NCBI RefSeq assembly: GCF_001439735.1
Contig: NZ_JYLN01000003.1
Location: 248,001 to 312,000, forward strand
Reading direction: 5' to 3'
DNA length: 64,000 bases
From: Pseudomonas paralactis
GTDB lineage: Bacteria; Pseudomonadota; Gammaproteobacteria; Pseudomonadales; Pseudomonadaceae
The stretch's first letter is position 1. Each line of letters begins with the position of its first letter. The notes below the pieces were generated by a model that was not told the origin of the DNA, searched no databases, and saw nothing but the letters and a program-made list of their open reading frames with translations. Positions 18,774 through 28,039 of this stretch are shown piece by piece. Both the position numbers and the translations under genes were made by a program.

Positions 18774-19285
18774 GGGCGCCTCCGTTGGTCAGCATTGACC
18801 ACGCGCACATGGCCGGACTCCAGGTCCAGATCGGTTTGCAGCAACAGGCGCAACGGCACCGGCTGCGCCCACAGGTCGCCTTCGATTTCGAAGCTCAGGG
18901 CGTTGTGGTTCATCTCGCCATGGCCGACCCGGGCTTTGACCCGCAGGGTGTGGCGCAAAATACGTGGCTCGAAGGTGGCAATGGCCTGATAGATCAGCTC
19001 TTCGAGGGCCTTGATATCGACACTGGAAACGCTGTTGCCCGCCAGCGCCGGCAGGCCGTAATTGACCACTGAAGTGCCGGCCGGGGTGTGCAGCGTCGCA
19101 TCGGCATCGAGTAACGAGGTGGTGTTGAGCAGCCACGCCAGGTCACGCAGCACCGAGGCTTTCAATTGGGTCAGGGACAGCACGCGTTTGTCGGCGCTTT
19201 CCTTGGGATTGGTCGGGTCGTCGTCGGTCAACCGGTCCAGCAGGGACGGTTGCAGACGGTCGCGGGAAGCGATTTCAGTTACCAC
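18770..19285 (-). CDS. tssE: TssE baseplate protein (gp25-like)
   Basis: A 171-residue gp25-like protein that starts sheath polymerisation at the baseplate. [11 protein letters not shown] near the start, [27 protein letters not shown] and the terminal [14 protein letters not shown] segment are the gp25 pattern. I choose GTG at 19285, eight bases after GGAG, over a TTG at 19321 that lacks a ribosome site. There is no gene between it and hcp, where P. aeruginosa H1 has tagJ. Confidence 0.93.
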   Translation of the reverse strand: MVTEIASRDRLQPSLLDRLTDDDPTNPKESADKRVLSLTQLKASVLRDLAWLLNTTSLLDADATLHTPAGTSVVNYGLPALAGNSVSSVDIKALEELIYQAIATFEPRILRHTLRVKARVGHGEMNHNALSFEIEGDLWAQPVPLRLLLQTDLDLESGHVRVVNADQRRRP

Positions 19286-19363
19286 CAAAGCAGCTCCACG
19301 GACGGGTTGCGAGAGGGACAAGAGGCCTGTGGCCGTGGCGCGGGCTCACGGCCACAGGGGCTA

Positions 19364-19852
19364 TCAACGCTTGGTGTTGGAACGGATGTTCCAGCCAAAC
19401 TTGATCGCGCCGCCGTCTTTGGTGCCGTCGGCTTTCTGCGGCTGGTAGTCGACCATCACTTGGGCGAAGTTCAGGGTCACGTTCTCGGTCAGGCGGTCAT
19501 CGGTGCCCGAGCCGCCGGTGCTCAGGGAGGTGACCAGCACTTCTTCCAGGTTGATCACCATGTACTCGACCTGGCTTTCACCACCGGCCTTGCGCACGGT
19601 CAGCTTGACCTTGTCGATGTGCTTGCCGCTGGCGCAGTGCATCATCAGGTTGGGCGAAGCCTTGTCGACGTACTTGGTCAGCGACAGGTCCTGGATATTC
19701 ACCTTGCCCGCGCCGCCGCCGCCGCCAACGTGCATGTTGCCGGACTGGGCCATGCCCCAGCTCCAGTTCAATACGTCGATTTCGTCCTTGTGGGCCTTGT
19801 CCATGGACTCGCCCTTGATGTCGCCGATCTTGATGAAAATATCAACAGCCAT
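19364..19852 (-). CDS. hcp: Hcp tube protein
   Basis: A 162-residue Hcp, the ring protein that stacks into the inner tube and is released when the system fires. MAVDIFIKIGDIKGES, HKDEIDVLNWSWGMAQSG and the HASGKHIDKVKLTVRKAGG-type core match Hcp1 of P. aeruginosa, which has the same length. The ATG at 19852 follows AGGGAGAA; a GGA motif of the CsrA/RsmA kind overlaps it. A REPIN separates it from tssC. Confidence 0.97.
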   Translation of the reverse strand: MAVDIFIKIGDIKGESMDKAHKDEIDVLNWSWGMAQSGNMHVGGGGGAGKVNIQDLSLTKYVDKASPNLMMHCASGKHIDKVKLTVRKAGGESQVEYMVINLEEVLVTSLSTGGSGTDDRLTENVTLNFAQVMVDYQPQKADGTKDGGAIKFGWNIRSNTKR

Positions 19853-19913
19853 GTTTTCTCCCTGTGTGGTCTCAGCCACGATATTGGGTTACCGCCAATG
19901 GGGCAGTGCTTTT

Positions 19914-20004
19914 CTGTGGGAGCTGGCTTGCCTGCGATAGCATCACCGCGCTCTGGCTGGCAGACCGCGTCGCCTGCATCGCGGGCAAGCTCGGCTCCCA
20001 CAGA
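19914..20004. repeat. REPIN between tssC and hcp
   Basis: CTGTGGGAGCTGGCTTGCC at the left and GGGCAAGCTCGGCTCCCACAG at the right form an inverted pair about 90 bases long. The right arm is slightly diverged. It may tune the relative level of the abundant hcp message. Confidence 0.9.
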
Positions 20005-20024
20005 AGAACCGGTTCAACAGTTAC

Positions 20025-21521
20025 TTATGCACTCTTGGCAGAAGGCAGCTTCGATACCAAACGCAACGACACCGTCAGCCCTTCAAGCTGGTAGTGCGGG
20101 CGCAGGTAGAACTTGGAGTTGTAATACCCCGGGTTGCCTTCCACTTCTTCCACGATCACTTCGGCAGCCGCCAAAGGGTGCTGGGCCTTGGTGGTTTCGG
20201 TGGAGTGCGCAGGGTCGCCGTCGACGTAGTTGAGGATCCAGTCCTGCAACCAGCGTTGCATTTCGTCCTTCTCTTTGAAGGAGCCGACCTTGTCGCGCAC
20301 GATGCACTTCAAGTAGTGGGCAAAACGGCAGGTGGCGAACAGGTACGGCAGGCGTGCGGCCAGGTTGGCGTTGGCGGTGGCGTCCGGATCGTCGTATTCG
20401 GCAGGTTTCTGCAGAGACTGGGCGCCGATGAACGCGGCGAAGTCGGTGTTTTTCTTGTGCAGCAGCGGCATGAACCCGTTCTTCGCCAGTTCCGCTTCAC
20501 GGCGGTCGCTGATGGCGATCTCGGTTGGGCACTTCATGTCCACGCCACCGTCATCGGTAGGGAAGGTGTGGGCCGGCAGGTTTTCCACCTCACCGCCAGA
20601 TTCGATGCCACGGATGCGCGAGCACCAGCCGTAGTGTTTGAACGAGCGGTTGATGTTCACCGCCATCGCGTAGGCAGCGTTGGCCCAGGTGTACTTGGAG
20701 CTGTCGGCGCCGTCGGTGTTTTCTTCGAAGGCGAAGGCCTCCACCGGGTCGGTCTTGGCGCCGTACGGCAGGCGTGCCAGGAAGCGCGGCATGGTCAGGC
20801 CGATGTAGCGCGAGTCTTCCGATTCACGCAGCGAACGCCAGCCGGCGTATTCCGGAGTGGTGAAAATCTTGGTCAGGTCGCGTGGGTTCGACAGTTCCTG
20901 CCAGGAGCCCATGCCCATCACGGTGGGCGATGCGGCAGCGATGAACGGCGAGTGCATGGCGGCGCAGACTTTCGACAGCTCGCCCAGCAGTTCCACGTCG
21001 GGTGGCGACTGGTCGAAGTAGTAATCGCCCACCAGGCAACCGTAAGGTTCGCCGCCGAACTGGCCGTATTCTTCTTCGTACATCTTCTTGAAGATCGGGC
21101 TCTGGTCCCATGCGGTGCCCTTGAATTTCTTCAGGGTCTTGTGCAGTTCCGGCTTGGCGATGTTGAGCACGCGAATCTTCAGTTGCTCATCGCTTTCGGT
21201 GTTGTTGACCAGGTAATGCAGGCCACGCCAGGCGCTTTCCAGTTGCTGGAAATCCGGGTGGTGAATGATCTGGTTGACCTGGGCGGTGAGCTTGGCGTCG
21301 ATGGCGGCGATGATCGATTCGATCGACTTGATCGCATCGTTGGACACCAGGTCGGTTTGCGCCAGGGCCTGTTCGGCCAGGGTGCGCACCGCGGTTTCCA
21401 CGGCTTCGCGGGCACGCTCGGTCTTGGGTTTGAATTCTTGCAGCAGCAGGTTGGCGAACTCGCTGGCTTCTTCGGTGGCACCCAGGATCTGGCTGCCTTC
21501 GCGGGCGGTATTGTCAGTCAT
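20025..21521 (-). CDS. tssC: TssC large sheath subunit
   Basis: A 498-residue protein that with TssB builds the contractile sheath. Seen: SEFANLLLQEF near the start, the highly conserved LESAWRGLHYLV near residue 95, EEYGQFGGEPYGCLVGDYYFD near 150, SPFIAAASPTVMG near 192 and WANAAYAMAVNINRSF near 280. Its ATG is two bases after the tssB stop, with GGGGAG inside the end of tssB. Confidence 0.98.
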   Translation of the reverse strand: MTDNTAREGSQILGATEEASEFANLLLQEFKPKTERAREAVETAVRTLAEQALAQTDLVSNDAIKSIESIIAAIDAKLTAQVNQIIHHPDFQQLESAWRGLHYLVNNTESDEQLKIRVLNIAKPELHKTLKKFKGTAWDQSPIFKKMYEEEYGQFGGEPYGCLVGDYYFDQSPPDVELLGELSKVCAAMHSPFIAAASPTVMGMGSWQELSNPRDLTKIFTTPEYAGWRSLRESEDSRYIGLTMPRFLARLPYGAKTDPVEAFAFEENTDGADSSKYTWANAAYAMAVNINRSFKHYGWCSRIRGIESGGEVENLPAHTFPTDDGGVDMKCPTEIAISDRREAELAKNGFMPLLHKKNTDFAAFIGAQSLQKPAEYDDPDATANANLAARLPYLFATCRFAHYLKCIVRDKVGSFKEKDEMQRWLQDWILNYVDGDPAHSTETTKAQHPLAAAEVIVEEVEGNPGYYNSKFYLRPHYQLEGLTVSLRLVSKLPSAKSA

Positions 21522-21523
21522 GA

Positions 21524-22030
21524 TTACTGCTCCCCTGCAGGCTTGGGCGCGCTGGCAAGTGCCTGAAGCAGTGCCGGGTCCTTGATCGCCTTCATGATGA
21601 TTTCTTCAGCGCCGGTCTTGCCGTCCATGTAGGTCAGCAGGTTGGCCAACTGAGTGCGGGCTTCGAGCAACTGGTTCAGCGAGTCAACCTTGCGCGCCAC
21701 GGCGGCCGGGCTGAAGTCGTCCATGCTTTCGAAGGTGATGTCCAGGCTCAGGTTGCCTTCGCCTGTCAGCTCATTGGGTACGTGGAACGCCACGCGTGGC
21801 TGCATGGCCTTGAGGCGTGAGTCGAAGTTGTCGACGTCCACCTCAAGGAACTTGCGGTCGGCCACGGGTGCCAGCGGCTCGGCAGGCTTGCCGGCGAGGT
21901 CGGCCATCACGCCCATTACGAAGGGCAGCTGGACCTTCTTCTCGGCGCCGTAGAGCTCGACGTCGTACTCGATCTGCACTCGAGGCGCACGGTTGCGCGC
22001 GATGAATTTCTGAGAACTTTGCTTCGCCAC
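21524..22030 (-). CDS. tssB: TssB small sheath subunit
   Basis: A 168-residue sheath protein. The family pattern is complete: SSQKFIARNRAPRVQIEYDVELYGAE, LPFVMGVMADLAGKP, FLEVDVDNFDSRLKAMQPRV and the ...QLANLLTYMDGK C-terminal segment. The start is GTG at 22030, preceded by AGGAG. It forms heterodimers with TssC, and ClpV binds the TssC end of the assembled sheath. Confidence 0.97.
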   Translation of the reverse strand: MAKQSSQKFIARNRAPRVQIEYDVELYGAEKKVQLPFVMGVMADLAGKPAEPLAPVADRKFLEVDVDNFDSRLKAMQPRVAFHVPNELTGEGNLSLDITFESMDDFSPAAVARKVDSLNQLLEARTQLANLLTYMDGKTGAEEIIMKAIKDPALLQALASAPKPAGEQ

Positions 22031-22084
22031 GTTGCTGCTCCTGGTCGCTTGAGCGACGGTGTTGTTACTGCACGATCCGGCGGC

Positions 22085-23104
22085 TTATTCGCTGTCGGGG
22101 CCGCGCAGGTTTTCAAATTGGGACATGCCGTCGGGAATCAGATTGCGCACGATGGCCGCGAAGTCGGCGTGCACCAGATTTTTCGCTCGGTTCAACAACA
22201 CCGGCAGGGGGCTCGAAGGCTCGTGCCGGGTGTAGTACGCAAGGATTTTGTCGAGGCTGCGCAGCACCTCATCGCGAGTGGCAATGTCGCCCGTTGGGCG
22301 AGGGGCTGCGGGTGCAGCGGCGAAGTCGACCGAGGGGGCATTGTCTTCACTGACGGCCTCGGGTTCGCTGCTGCTGTCGGTGCCGGGCACCGCTTGATTG
22401 AGGATTTGCAGGGCCTGTTTGAGCGGTTGCTTCAAGGCGCTGAGGTCCACGCCCTGGGCGGAACCGACCTGGTCATTGACCTGTTGCTCGATGGCTTCGC
22501 AGGCCGTACGCGCTGCGCTCAAGGCCTCGCGGGTGGCTTGCAGCAGCTGCGGGTCGCTGTCGAGAAATGCCGCGTTGAGTTGCTGGTTGCCCAGTTGCTC
22601 ATCGGCAAAGCTCTGCAAGCCGCTGGCATTGAGCGCAGCGCGCAGGCTCACGGGCCCGAAGGTGCGCGAGCGGGTCAGGATGCTTTCGCGCAGCAGGCGG
22701 ATATTGGTGTCGCAGGTCAGGCCGGTCAGGGCGTTGATGCGCACGGTGGGGTCGTTGTCGTCGTCGGCATCCAGGCGCGGATGCACATCGGCCCAGTATT
22801 CGCGCAGCAAGGCGTTGATCAGGGCAAGGGCTTCAGCCAGCCCGGCCACGCCTTGCAAGGCGAGAGAACTTTGCAGCAGGAAATGGGTGATGCGCAGGTC
22901 TTTGCTGCGCTGCAGCAAGTCGAGGCTCTGCTGCTGGATGCTGCGCCAGTCCGGCGGCTCGGCGGGCAGGATGGAGTCACCCATGCTGCGTTCGGGCTGG
23001 CCTTTGGCATCACGTTCCAATTGCAGAAATTGCGCGTCGTATTCCATATCTTCGCCACAGGGCGAAGTTGCAGAAACGGCGGTGAGCAGCAACGGCACAT
23101 CCAC
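22085..23104 (-). CDS. tssA: TssA cap / priming protein
   Basis: A 339-residue TssA. The ImpA_N domain is visible in residues 1-120 (SATSPCGEDMEYDAQFLQLERDAKG, PDWRSIQQQSLDLL, LREYWADVHPRLDADDDNDP). TssA primes tube and sheath growth. I choose the GTG at 23104 because AAGGAGAT lies eight bases before it, giving MDVPLLLTAV; a longer frame from 23149 lacks a ribosome site. It is the first gene of the left arm and diverges from fha across 393 bases. Confidence 0.94.
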   Translation of the reverse strand: MDVPLLLTAVSATSPCGEDMEYDAQFLQLERDAKGQPERSMGDSILPAEPPDWRSIQQQSLDLLQRSKDLRITHFLLQSSLALQGVAGLAEALALINALLREYWADVHPRLDADDDNDPTVRINALTGLTCDTNIRLLRESILTRSRTFGPVSLRAALNASGLQSFADEQLGNQQLNAAFLDSDPQLLQATREALSAARTACEAIEQQVNDQVGSAQGVDLSALKQPLKQALQILNQAVPGTDSSSEPEAVSEDNAPSVDFAAAPAAPRPTGDIATRDEVLRSLDKILAYYTRHEPSSPLPVLLNRAKNLVHADFAAIVRNLIPDGMSQFENLRGPDSE

Positions 23105-23497
23105 TGAATTCGATCTCCTTATCAGCCCGCTGGAAGGCGAGCAACGCATGCATTAGTTGCGCGATGAACTGTGCATGTTTTCCTGGTCATACAATCAGAG
23201 TGCCACTACTGCGCCATCACTGATGTTCAAGAAGTTGTGCATTTTTGGTGTAGTACTTATGCCTTGTCAAGGTAAGCTATTCGCCCTCTGTGACAGATGT
23301 GCGGTGTTTAACAACCTGCGCGACTGGCGGGTCGAAAGGCGTGCCCATAGAGGATTTTTGTCATGTAAGCCAGTTAAGATCAGCGATCATGCTGGTAAAA
23401 GCAGATTTTAGCGGTGGTTTGCGCGACCGTGGGCAAAACTTCAGGGAAGCGTGTCCCTTTGGGTAGACAGGGCGCGATGTATCAGCAAGGAGGCAAG
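23105..23497. promoter_or_regulatory. Divergent control region of the two T6SS arms
   Basis: The 393 bases between tssA (minus) and fha (plus) hold no convincing gene. They must carry the promoters of both arms. TCAGGGAAG at 23441-23449 fits the CsrA/RsmA site UCANGGANG, and both ribosome sites contain AAGGAG, so post-transcriptional control by RsmA is plausible as in P. aeruginosa H1. The left half is AT-richer. No sigma-54 site was recognised. Confidence 0.55.
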
Positions 23498-24823
23498 ATG
23501 TCGCTGTGTTTGACTATCACTAGTTATCACAAGATTACCCCTGGGCAATGCGCCGAAAAGTCCATGGATCAGGGCAGGATAGCTATTGGCCGAAGTTCCG
23601 ATAATGACTGGGTATTGCCTGATCCTGAACGTCTGGTCTCCTCCCAACATTGCGTTGTTCAATACAAAGATGGCCGTTACTACTTAACCGATAACAGCAC
23701 CAATGGTGTGGAGTTGGTCAAGGCCGGTATTCGTATGCGCCGGGGTAACAGCGAGCCACTGCAAGACGGCGAGTTGATCCGCATCGGCGATTACGAAATC
23801 CAGGCGCGCATCGACTTCAACGTGCAAGCCGTCGACAGCCAGCCGTTTGCCGGTGAGTCGCCAAACAGTTTCGAAGCGCTGATGGGGGCCGTGGCCAACC
23901 CGCCTGCGCCGGCGCCAATGATCGCGCCGCAGTTCCACGGCGCCTCGTCGATGGAGACCCTGCCGGATCTGTTCGACTTCCTCAGCCCCACCGCCGTGCC
24001 GCCGCCCACCGTGGCGGACCATGTGCCATCCGAACAACACGACTTCCGCCCGCCGGCTCCGGTTGCTGTACCGGCAGCCGAGAAACCTGTGGTGCAAGGC
24101 GCTGTCATTCCCGAAGACTGGGACCTGTTTGGCGACACGCCAGCCCCCGTCGTCACGGCCGCGCCTGCCCCGGCGCCGATCGTCCCGCCGCCTGTGGTCG
24201 AGCCGGTTGCGCTCCCCGTGGCCGAGGCTGCGCAACACCCCGATCTGTTGCAAGCCTTCCTGCGTGGCGCCGGCCTCGACCAGCTACGCCTGGACCAAGC
24301 CGATGCCAGCGCCCAGATGGAATGCATCGGCCGCAGCTACCGGCTGATGGTCGAGGGCCTGATCGACGTATTGCGCGCCCGGGCCAGCCTCAAGGGCGAG
24401 TTCCGGATGCAGCAGACGATGATTCGCCCCGCCGAAAACAACCCGCTGAAATTCGCCCCGAATGCCGACGAGGCCTTACTGCTGCTGCTTCGTCACGGCA
24501 ACCAGGCGTTTATGGCCCCGGACGTCGCCGTGCGCGACAGTTTCGACGATCTGCGCGCCCACCAATTGGCGGTGATGGCCGGCGTAGAAGCGGCAATCAA
24601 GCACCTGCTCACACGCTTTGAACCGGCGCAGTTGGAGGCGCGCATGGGTAAACCCGGTGGCCTTTCGAGCATTTTCAACGGCTCGCGCCAGGCCCAGTAC
24701 TGGCAGCAGTTCACCGAGCTCTACAGCAACATTTCTCGCGAGGCCCAGGAAGATTTTCAGGACCTGTTCGGTCGCGAATTCAGCCGCGCCTACGAAGAGC
24801 ACAGCGCACGACAGCGACGTTAA
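23498..24823 (+). CDS. fha: Fha (TagH) forkhead-associated T6SS activator
   Basis: A 441-residue protein with an N-terminal FHA domain (about 25-95: GRIAIGRSSDNDWVLPDPERLVSSQHC, YYLTDNSTNGV), a proline/alanine-rich linker from about 130 to 250, and the C-terminal T6SS-type domain (DLLQAFLRGAGLD to the end). In P. aeruginosa, Fha1 phosphorylated by PpkA triggers assembly. The start is the ATG at 23498 after AAGGAGG. First gene of the right arm; ppkA and pppA lie downstream. Confidence 0.95.
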   Translation: MSLCLTITSYHKITPGQCAEKSMDQGRIAIGRSSDNDWVLPDPERLVSSQHCVVQYKDGRYYLTDNSTNGVELVKAGIRMRRGNSEPLQDGELIRIGDYEIQARIDFNVQAVDSQPFAGESPNSFEALMGAVANPPAPAPMIAPQFHGASSMETLPDLFDFLSPTAVPPPTVADHVPSEQHDFRPPAPVAVPAAEKPVVQGAVIPEDWDLFGDTPAPVVTAAPAPAPIVPPPVVEPVALPVAEAAQHPDLLQAFLRGAGLDQLRLDQADASAQMECIGRSYRLMVEGLIDVLRARASLKGEFRMQQTMIRPAENNPLKFAPNADEALLLLLRHGNQAFMAPDVAVRDSFDDLRAHQLAVMAGVEAAIKHLLTRFEPAQLEARMGKPGGLSSIFNGSRQAQYWQQFTELYSNISREAQEDFQDLFGREFSRAYEEHSARQRR

Positions 24824-24880
24824 AAACACATCGCACCAATGGATAAAACGGATAGCTAAATACGTCATTGAGGACGCAGG

Positions 24881-25390
24881 ATGATTCCCAGGTTTTTACT
24901 CGCAGCCGCTACCGCGCTGCTGCTGACCGCGTGCGCAAACGACGCGGCCAAACCCGAAGCGGCGGCCGACGCGCAAGCCAATAACGCCGCCGTCGAGTTG
25001 CACTTCCACGCGATTGCCGGGCTCAACCCCGGCGCCAATGGCCAGGCCGCGCCAGTGCGGGTGCGTATTTTCGAACTGAAAAACGCCGCGACCTTTTCCC
25101 GCTCCGATTACTTCGCCCTGGCTGACCGTGCGCAATCTACCCTCGGCCTCGACCTGCTGGACCAGGATGAAGTGGTGGTGCAACCCGGCCAGCAACTGAG
25201 CATCCAGCGCGACCTTAACCCGGCAACGCGCCAGATCGGCGTGCTGGTGGGCTACCGCGAGTTGGACCGCGCGCAATGGCGCACCGTGATCAACGTGGTG
25301 CCGCGCCAAACCAGCGAATACCAGATCAGCCTCGATGTGCGTGCGGTGCGCGCCGACGTCGTGGTTTCCCCCTCCAGCCCAGCCCAATAA
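24881..25390 (+). CDS. tssJ: TssJ outer-membrane lipoprotein
   Basis: A 169-residue lipoprotein; the signal ends in a lipobox LLTAC with Cys at residue 18. The mature beta-sandwich fold is suggested by VELHFHAIAGLNPGANGQAAPVRVRIFEL, ADRAQSTLGLDLL and the IGVLVGYRELDRAQWRTV segment typical of TssJ. TssJ anchors the TssLM membrane complex to the outer membrane. It follows fha by 57 bases and precedes tssK by 18. Confidence 0.95.
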   Translation: MIPRFLLAAATALLLTACANDAAKPEAAADAQANNAAVELHFHAIAGLNPGANGQAAPVRVRIFELKNAATFSRSDYFALADRAQSTLGLDLLDQDEVVVQPGQQLSIQRDLNPATRQIGVLVGYRELDRAQWRTVINVVPRQTSEYQISLDVRAVRADVVVSPSSPAQ

Positions 25391-25408
25391 CAAGCAATCG
25401 GAGCCCCC

Positions 25409-26743
25409 ATGTCCTGGAACAATCGCGTGGTCTGGTCGGAAGGCATGTTCATCGCAACGCAGCACTTCCAGCAGCATGACCGTTACCTGGAAAACCTGAT
25501 CGACGCGCGCAGCCGCCCGTTGTCGGCAGGGGCCTGGGGTTTTTCCGAGTTGTTGATCGACCAGGGCCTGCTGGCCCAGGGCAAGCTGGCGATCGTGTCG
25601 GCCTGCGGCCTGTTGCCCGATGGCACGCCCTTCAACATCCCCCAGGACGACCTGGCGCCAAGCCCGTTGAATATCGACGACAACCTGCGCGACGGCTTGG
25701 TGTACCTGGCCCTGCCGCTCAAGCGCGCCGGTGCGCGTGACACGGTTGAAGAAGGCGAAGCCCTGGAAGCCGCGCGTTATATCAGCCAGGTGCGTGAAGT
25801 GCGTGACGACAACGCGCCGTTCGAAAACCGTGCGCCAGTGGCTGTGGGGTCGCGGGCGTTGCGCCTGCTGACGGCGCAGGATGGCATCAGCGACTACGCC
25901 GCCATTGGCCTGGTACGCATCAAGGAAAAGCGCGCCGACCGTGCGCTGGTGCTCGACGACACCTACATCCCGCCGGTGCTGAATGTGGCCGCAAGCAAAC
26001 CGCTGACCGCGTTTCGCAGCGAACTGCTTGGCCTGCTGCACCAGCGTGGCGAGGCCCTGGCGGGGCGCGTGGTGGCTTCCGGCGCTGGTGGCGCTTCGGA
26101 GATTGCCGATTTCATGCTGCTGCAACTGGTCAATCGCGCCCAGCCGCTGATCCAGCATTTGAGCCAGTTGAGCCCGCTGCACCCGGAGCGCTTCTTCAGC
26201 GAATTGGTGAGCCTGGCCGGTGAGTTTTCGACCTTCTCTACCTCAGGTCGCCGCCCTCAGGAATACCCGCAATACCAACACGACGACTTGGCGTTGAGCT
26301 TCACGCCGGTGATGGCGGCCCTGCGTGAAGCGCTGTCGATGCTGATCGACAGCAAGGCCACGCCGATCCCGATTGTCGAGAAGGCCTATGGCATCCACGT
26401 AGCGATGCTGGCCGACAAGACCTTGCTGGACAACGCCAGTTTCATCCTTGTGGTGCGTGCCGATGTGCCCGGCGAAACCCTGCGCGCACGCTTCGGCCAG
26501 CAGAGCAAAGTCGGCTCGGTGGAGCACATCCGCGACATGGTCAACCTGCAACTGCCGGGCATTGGCTTGCTGCCGCTGCCGGTGGCGCCGCGTCAATTGC
26601 CGTACCACGCCGGTAGCACCTACTACGAGCTGGACCGAGGCAGCGAGCACTGGCAGCAGTTGAGCAATTCCGGCGGCTTTGCCTTCCATATCGCCGGGCA
26701 GTTCCCAGGCTTGAACCTGGCTTTCTGGGCGATCCGAGGATAA
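25409..26743 (+). CDS. tssK: TssK baseplate-membrane connector
   Basis: A 444-residue TssK, the trimeric linker between baseplate and membrane complex, related to phage receptor-binding proteins. NNRVVWSEGMFIATQHFQQHDRYLENLI at the start is the family signature; YTPPVLN-like YIPPVLNVAAS near residue 190 and LPLPVAPRQLPYHAGSTYYELD near 390 also match. GGAG precedes the ATG. Confidence 0.97.
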   Translation: MSWNNRVVWSEGMFIATQHFQQHDRYLENLIDARSRPLSAGAWGFSELLIDQGLLAQGKLAIVSACGLLPDGTPFNIPQDDLAPSPLNIDDNLRDGLVYLALPLKRAGARDTVEEGEALEAARYISQVREVRDDNAPFENRAPVAVGSRALRLLTAQDGISDYAAIGLVRIKEKRADRALVLDDTYIPPVLNVAASKPLTAFRSELLGLLHQRGEALAGRVVASGAGGASEIADFMLLQLVNRAQPLIQHLSQLSPLHPERFFSELVSLAGEFSTFSTSGRRPQEYPQYQHDDLALSFTPVMAALREALSMLIDSKATPIPIVEKAYGIHVAMLADKTLLDNASFILVVRADVPGETLRARFGQQSKVGSVEHIRDMVNLQLPGIGLLPLPVAPRQLPYHAGSTYYELDRGSEHWQQLSNSGGFAFHIAGQFPGLNLAFWAIRG

Positions 26744-26749
26744 TTGGCG

Positions 26750-28039
26750 ATGCACCCCAATGATGATGACCGCACCCAATTCATGCCGCGCCCGGGCGGC
26801 CGAGAACCTGCACCTGCGCGTGTAGAACCGGCGCCTTTGTCGATGCCGGCCGCGCCGATCCTCACCGGCAAAAGCCAGGGCCTCAACCCGCTGGAAAGCG
26901 CCGCCGGCCCGTTGCTGGCGTTGCTGACGCGGCTGCGCAACACCATCGCCCACCCGGCGCCGGCCAGCCTGCGTGCGCAGTTACTGGCCTATTTGCGCCA
27001 GTTCGAAGAGCGCGCCGAAGCTGCCGGTGTGGCCCGCAATGAAGTGCTGCTGGCCCGTTACGCGCTGTGCACTGCATTGGACGAAGCGGTACTGAGTACG
27101 CCGTGGGGCAGCACCAGTGACTGGGGCAAGCAAAGCCTGTTGATCACCGTGCACAACGAAGCCTGGGGCGGCGAGAAGGTCTTTCAGTTGCTTGACCACT
27201 GCCTGCAAAGCCCACGGGAACGCCTGTACCTGCTGGAGTTGCTGTACTTGTGCATGTGCCTGGGTTTCGAAGGTCGCTACCGCGTAATGACCGATGGGCG
27301 CAGCCAATTGGAAGCCCTGCGCGAGCGCACCGCCGCAGCCATTCGCAGCGCCCGTGGCGAGCATGAGCGGGAACTGTCGCCGCACTGGCGTGGCGTGACC
27401 GTGGCCCGTGATCGACTGGCGCAATTCATGCCGCCATGGATTGCCGTGGCGATTGGCTTGGCGCTGCTGTTGGCGTTGCTGTTCGGCCTGCGCATGAAGC
27501 TGGCCTCGGACGCCGAGCCGGTGTTCAAAAATATTCATGCCCTGGGCGAGATCCCGGTGCAGGCCATCGACCGTCCGGTGGCGCAGCCCAAAGTGATCGA
27601 GCGGCCGCGTCTGGCCGGGTTCCTGGCTGAAGACATCAAGGCGGGGCGCGTGGCGGTGGAAGACAAGGTCGACCGTTCGGTGGTGACCATTCGTGGTGAT
27701 GAACTGTTTGCCTCCGCCAGCTCCAGCATTGTCGATGCCTACCAGCCGCTGATGCTGCGCATCGCTGACGCCATTCGCAAGGTCAAGGGCCAGGTGCGTG
27801 TCACCGGCCATAGCGACAACCGCCCGATTGCCACGCTGCGTTTCCCGTCGAACTGGGCGCTGTCCGAAGCCCGGGCCAGGTCGGTGCTGGAGATCCTCGC
27901 GGCCAAGACTGGCCAGGCTGATCGCTTCAGCGCCGAAGGCCGTAGCGACACCGAGCCGCTGGCGAGCAATGGCACTGCCGAAGGCCGTGCCCGCAATCGT
28001 CGGGTTGAAATCACCGTATTGGCGGAGGGCGTCGAGTGA
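26750..28039 (+). CDS. tssL: TssL with C-terminal OmpA-like peptidoglycan domain
   Basis: A 429-residue inner-membrane protein. The cytoplasmic DotU domain covers about 45-215 (NPLESAAGPLLALLTRLRNT, RYALCTALDEAVLSTPWG, LELLYLCMCLGFEGRYRV). A single membrane helix lies near 228-246. The periplasmic end is an OmpA-like domain (about 300-429) with VTGHSDNRPI and NWALSEARARSV, which binds peptidoglycan, as in the H1 TssL. I use ATG at 26750, nine bases after GAGGA; a TTG at 26744 is too close. Confidence 0.95.
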   Translation: MHPNDDDRTQFMPRPGGREPAPARVEPAPLSMPAAPILTGKSQGLNPLESAAGPLLALLTRLRNTIAHPAPASLRAQLLAYLRQFEERAEAAGVARNEVLLARYALCTALDEAVLSTPWGSTSDWGKQSLLITVHNEAWGGEKVFQLLDHCLQSPRERLYLLELLYLCMCLGFEGRYRVMTDGRSQLEALRERTAAAIRSARGEHERELSPHWRGVTVARDRLAQFMPPWIAVAIGLALLLALLFGLRMKLASDAEPVFKNIHALGEIPVQAIDRPVAQPKVIERPRLAGFLAEDIKAGRVAVEDKVDRSVVTIRGDELFASASSSIVDAYQPLMLRIADAIRKVKGQVRVTGHSDNRPIATLRFPSNWALSEARARSVLEILAAKTGQADRFSAEGRSDTEPLASNGTAEGRARNRRVEITVLAEGVE

